Assembly: GCF_949628265.1 (NCBI RefSeq)
Contig: NC_088787.1
Span: 33,902,844-33,966,843, forward strand
DNA from: Cloeon dipterum
Taxonomy: Eukaryota; Arthropoda; Insecta; Ephemeroptera; Baetidae
Direction: 5' to 3'
Length of the DNA stretch: 64,000 bases
The notes under the pieces were generated by a model. That model was not told the origin of the DNA. It did no database searches and worked only from the letters and a program-made list of their open reading frames with translations. Of this stretch, positions 60,011 through 64,000 are shown one piece after another. The position numbers were made by a program, and so were the translations under genes. How positions within the stretch are numbered: the stretch's first letter is position 1; each line of letters opens with the position of its first letter.

Positions 60011-60383
60011 ATGAAGATCACAATCACTTTGCTGTGCGTCTTAATTTTCCTTGCTGGTGAGTAACTTGCTGCTCAAAGTAAATTTATCAACCAAACGGAA
60101 TCACACTTTTTGAAACATAATGTTTAATATGAGAAAATTGTGCTCTGCAATTCCTTTCAAAATAAATTTTCTCATTCTTAGAGTCTGCTCTAATTTTGAT
60201 AATTATAATGTAATCTTTTGCTTTTTGCGAATTTTAGCCATCCTGACTGGAGGAATGACCCAGCAGAACAACAGGCGCAATCGACCTTACAACGGTGGCC
60301 ACATTTCAGGAGGACTGAAACGCAATCCATGCCCACGGGGCCAGATTTTGGTTCGCGGCTACTGCAGATCACAACGTGGCTAA
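60011..60383 (+). CDS. Small basic secreted peptide P6 (C-x10-C-R family)
   Basis: Two exons, 60011-60056 and 60238-60383, phase-1 intron, 63 residues. The signal peptide is MKITITLLCVLIFLAAILTG. The mature peptide is short and strongly basic (QQNNRRNRPYNGG, GGLKRNPCPRGQILVRGYC, RSQRG). The CPRGQILVRGYCR loop is almost the same as in P8. The C-terminal Gly could be amidated. Charge, size and a single disulfide would suit a defence or venom-like peptide, but no activity can be read from sequence. Confidence 0.78.
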
Positions 60384-60774
60384 ATAATTTTAGAGAAAAG
60401 AGCAGTACTAAATAGCAATATTTACATTTTTACTCGTGGTGGGAAAATTATAAAACGTCTTTATTGTGGTTAGTATTTAATAATTTTACAAACCAATATA
60501 TAGGTTTAAAATTATTTCTCAAATACAAATAAACACTTTGAGACAAAAATTGCATTTTTCTTATTTATTTGTCCATCGTATATATCAATTTTCAATGTGA
60601 CAGATGATTCCGCAAATGCATATTGATCTCTCCTATCAGCTCAATAATGTTTTATCCATCACTTAATTAAGTCGAAGTAGAGGAAACAGGTTATGTGGAT
60701 CGATAACAGTCTCCTGCAGAAAAAAAAGCCGAGAAGACGTGCATAAGGCTCATTTTCAAACTAGGTTCGAGAGG

Positions 60775-61213
60775 ATGAAGCTCACAGCCACCTTGCTGTG
60801 CATTTTTCTTTCCATCGCTCATCGCATATCTCAAAATATGAGTTTTACCCGTTTTAAAATAAGGGGATAAGATTAATGAGCGGAATGAACATAATTTAAG
60901 AAAGTGATTTTTACTATTTCTTCGATTTAAATTGAGCTCTGTTACAACTGAAATAATATTCAAAACGTTTTATCAATAATGTTGATTTTTCTCGGTGCTA
61001 TAATAATTTCGGCACTTCGTCTGAATTATCAGCCGTTCTGAGTGGAGCAATGGCCTAGCGGAACAACGGGAGGAGGCCAACACAACAGCTTTATCGACCC
61101 AATAACCATCAGTCCGGCAGCGTTTACAACATAGTATACAAGGACCGAAACGTAACCCGTGCCCACGTGGACACGTTTATCTTCGTGGATCATGCAGAAG
61201 ACATCGTGGCTAG
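60775..61213 (+). pseudogene. Peptide copy P7, looks broken
   Basis: Closest to P8: the same leader region (AAGGCTCATTTTCA, then AGGTTCGA before the ATG), an MKLTATLLC signal-peptide start and, at the far end, a recognisable CPRGHVYLRGSCR motif ending at 61213. It has a few breaks and is treated as a fossil. Confidence 0.6.
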
Positions 61214-61773
61214 ATATGAGCAATATTATTTATATAGTAATATCAATTTGTACCGGTAACTAATAGGTACAAATACGTGAAATTTCGACGGAGTGCTAAT
61301 TATTCACCTTTTTATCGGTATCAGATTTTTATAGATTAAAATAAAATTAATTAATAAAGATTTAATTCATTATTTAGCTTATAACTTGGTCGACATTTTA
61401 TTCATAATCTTTGATGGGGTCATTTTCTCATGAGGCACTTCAAATCATTTTCCTCTATGCTTTTGAATTTTTTGTCAAAGAGACATGCGATATGGTTGTC
61501 AAATTGAAATGATTCAGCAATATAGAATGATTTATATTTTGCGTTCCGGTAGTCTCAAATTATTTAATAAATCATTCCTCCTACGATCTCGATGTCACAT
61601 TGAGGTGGAAAAAATTGCAGAATTATTTATCACTTAAATCGGCGTAGGAATGTTGTTTCATTCTCTATGATGCGGAAGGAGCAGAGAAAAGACCGGTTTT
61701 GCGTTGAGACAAAATACGGGTGGGATACCAGAAAAGAAGCTGAGAAGCTCATTTTCATACCAGGATCGAAAGG

Positions 61774-62172
61774 ATGAAGAAGTTCACTGCCGCCTTTTTG
61801 TGCGTCTTTCTTTTACTTGCTGGTGAGTGCTTGAGTTTATTTCTTCATTCACCGCAAATTTTACTCAGGACATCTGTTTTTTTTTTTAATTTGTTACAAA
61901 AGTTTTTTTTTTAAACTAAACATACAAAAGTATTTAAACCAGCAACATGGTTTTCTCCGTAATTTAATAACGTTGACACGTGTTTTAATTTATCAGCTAT
62001 TTTGAGTGGTGCAATGGGCCAGCGGAACAACAGAATACGGTCATCCCAGCAACGCTCTCGGCCCAATAGCCAGCAGGTCGGCATTAGCAACATTGCGGAC
62101 GGGCCGCGACGAAACCAATGCCCGCGTGGCTATATTCCCGTACGTGGACAATGCAGATACCACCGAGGCTGA
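61774..62172 (+). CDS. Small basic secreted peptide P8 (C-x10-C-R family)
   Basis: Two exons, 61774-61822 and 61997-62172, phase-1 intron, 74 residues. The signal peptide is MKKFTAAFLCVFLLLAAIL. The mature part is basic, Asn/Ser/Gln/Arg-rich (GQRNNRIRSSQQRSRPNS), ending DGPRRNQCPRGYIPVRGQC and RYHRG. Same plan as P6: RR or KR before the cysteine loop, and a terminal RG that could be amidated. Last member of the array seen in the window. Confidence 0.78.
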
Positions 62173-64000
62173 ATTTTTAAAATATTATCGAATAATTCTA
62201 GAGAGCGATAGTAATGCTTGATGATGATTAGATTATTTCATATCTAAATTAGAAAAAATGTGAAAATTATGCATGTTAATTTCTGGTTCGGGTACCAATA
62301 ACTAACCCAAGCTAAAAATTAAATTTTATATTTAAACAGGATTATAGTTTCATTTCAATACCTTTTAATAAAAAGAAAAATGACAGCTAATTAAATTAAG
62401 AGGCCTAATTTTGCTATAAAATATACTGAATGCTATTTATTAAAAATATTTCTGCACAAATTTGACAGTGTTGAGCTAATATATCAAACGCATACTAAAA
62501 AAGAGACGATAGGAATAGGAAATGAGCGGGTGGGAGAGCGAAAAACTTATTTGCCGACGCACATGATGAAATTTTGCACCTGGCGCTACACGCCTGCTCG
62601 CCGTGTGTATGTGTGTGTTCGGGCTAATTGGGTTTGCCAGCGATAATTAGATCGGGCAGCTGGGCTAATTCGGCGTGAGAAGAAAGCGCACGCGGCTAAT
62701 TTCCAGCGAGAGAGCTGCGTACATTTTAATATTTGACGAGGCGCCTGTTGCGCCTGAATCTTTCATGGCCAAAGGTAAACAGCGGCGAAGTCGGCCGGCC
62801 GGATTAATATTTGAAAATTTGATGAGCCGTCGAAGCAGCGAAGCGACTCTTGCCTGCTCCCTTTGTTTGCACAATAATTGGATGGATGGCGAGGCTGCAC
62901 AAGTGTCGGATCGCGCGTCCGCCTTTCCATTCATTGTTCCCCTTTCGCCGAAGCCCGCGAATCAGTCGAGCCGACCCGCGCCCGGCAAACAGATTGACAA
63001 CGTTCGCTCGTACACACAGCCAGCCAACGTTTCGTTTGTTTGCGAATATAGCCGGCTGAATGAATTGTTTCTTGACGGCTCTTACTTTGATTTACTGCCG
63101 CGTGCCCGCCGATATTTGGAAGTGGATGGATGAAGGTGAACAACGCCTCGACTGCTGGCTTTATTTAGCATATATAATAACGATGATTGATGGCGCTGTT
63201 GGCACGCTTATCGACTTGAGTGCGAAAGCCAGATTTGATTGTTTGTTTGCGTTTTGTAAGGCGAAACTCAAATGGTTATTTCTGTAATCCCTATTAAGAA
63301 GTATATTTCCATTCAACAATTTCCTGACTCATTACATATTCTAAAAAATCATGGTAAATTTGAAAAAATTGTATTGTGGAGATTAGCAACGATGGGCAAA
63401 AATGTGAAATGAAATCGGCCTTAGTCTCGCGGTCGTAATCAAGGTTTTTATTCGAATTTTTTGTAAATTTATTCTGGAATTATACAGTTAGACGAAATAC
63501 GATCGCATTTTTAATTGAGCACGATTGCTTGCCAGTAGAAAAACTCGAATAAACTTAATTTTCTTCAAACTTTGGGACAATATACAACCAATTTTTTACA
63601 ACACATATGCTGGACACTGAGTAAAAAATTCTCGTATTGATTTTACGGAAAATAATTTTGATTTTTTACAAAAATAGCAGCTTAATATGTTGTAAAAAAA
63701 CAAAAATTAAGAAATAAAAATTTTATCCTGATGACCCTGGGTAGCTTTGACGCAGATTTATTGCTTTTTAAGAAAACAATTCAGTTTGACCAGCCTCAAA
63801 TTATTTTAGCACGAAAATGTAAAAAAATCTCTAATATATGGAATAATTAAACATTTCATGCGTCAGCAAAATTTTGAATTCTTGCGCAGGCAACGCAAAC
63901 TGAGCAACGTTCCGTGAAAATCCACGGCGTTGGTGATTTAATTTGCGATCGAAATTAGGTAAAGTTATTGCGCAGCCCGCGGACGAAGAGGAAGCAACGT
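62173..64000. other. Alpha1 intron sequence to the right edge
   Basis: No further peptide gene, and no alpha1 5' exon on the minus strand, is seen. A CpG-rich patch lies at about 62560-63160; the rest is AT-rich. Confidence 0.45.

Noticed and set aside
1-64000. Retroviral, LTR, Polinton or LINE remnants
   Set aside because: I looked for reverse transcriptase, integrase, capsid or envelope motifs and long direct terminal repeats and saw none that I could support.
43000-64000. Possible alpha1 5' exons (signal peptide, YDDLLSNYN-type segment) on the minus strand
   Set aside because: No matching translation was found, so these exons are taken to lie beyond the right edge.

Overview
The window is animal, almost certainly insect, nuclear DNA. 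It is AT-rich, its genes are split by GT-AG introns, and two genes are unmistakable insect-type nicotinic acetylcholine receptor (nAChR) subunits. No species can be named from the sequence. There is one 500-base assembly gap (47440-47939).

Layout. (1) 1-5.0 kb: the 3' end of a beta2/alpha8-type nAChR subunit on the plus strand; its upstream exons lie off the left edge. (2) 5.2-25.7 kb: ten complete genes of the DM4/12 family of small secreted proteins of unknown function. Four (here A-D) are on the minus strand and six (E-J) on the plus strand, diverging from about 15.6-17.0 kb. (3) 27.7-29.2 kb: a six-exon arrestin-domain gene on the minus strand. (4) 31.1-42.8 kb: seven 3' exons of nAChR alpha1 on the minus strand; its first exons lie beyond the right edge. 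(5) 45-62 kb: nested on the opposite strand inside the large 5' intron of alpha1, a tandem family of two-exon genes for tiny secreted peptides (P1-P8). Most end in the pattern C-x10-C-R, the same spacing as in the hymenopteran peptide secapin. Segmental duplications, relics and a 2.1-kb non-autonomous DNA transposon with CACTG ends are mixed among them.

How the parts relate. The two receptor genes point tail to tail and enclose the DM4/12 cluster and the arrestin gene. Alpha1, alpha2 and beta2/alpha8 are known to be neighbours in Drosophila, so this looks like that ancient receptor cluster hosting two lineage-expanded secreted families. The DM4/12 genes show a shared plan: signal peptide, basic cleavage-type site, YLxFP motif, GRxC...CE motif and a C-terminal CP motif. 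The peptide genes share a phase-1 intron just after the signal peptide, and P1, P2 and P4 share a promoter motif. Exon boundaries below were set by hand from reading frame, splice sites and family motifs; no transcript data were available.
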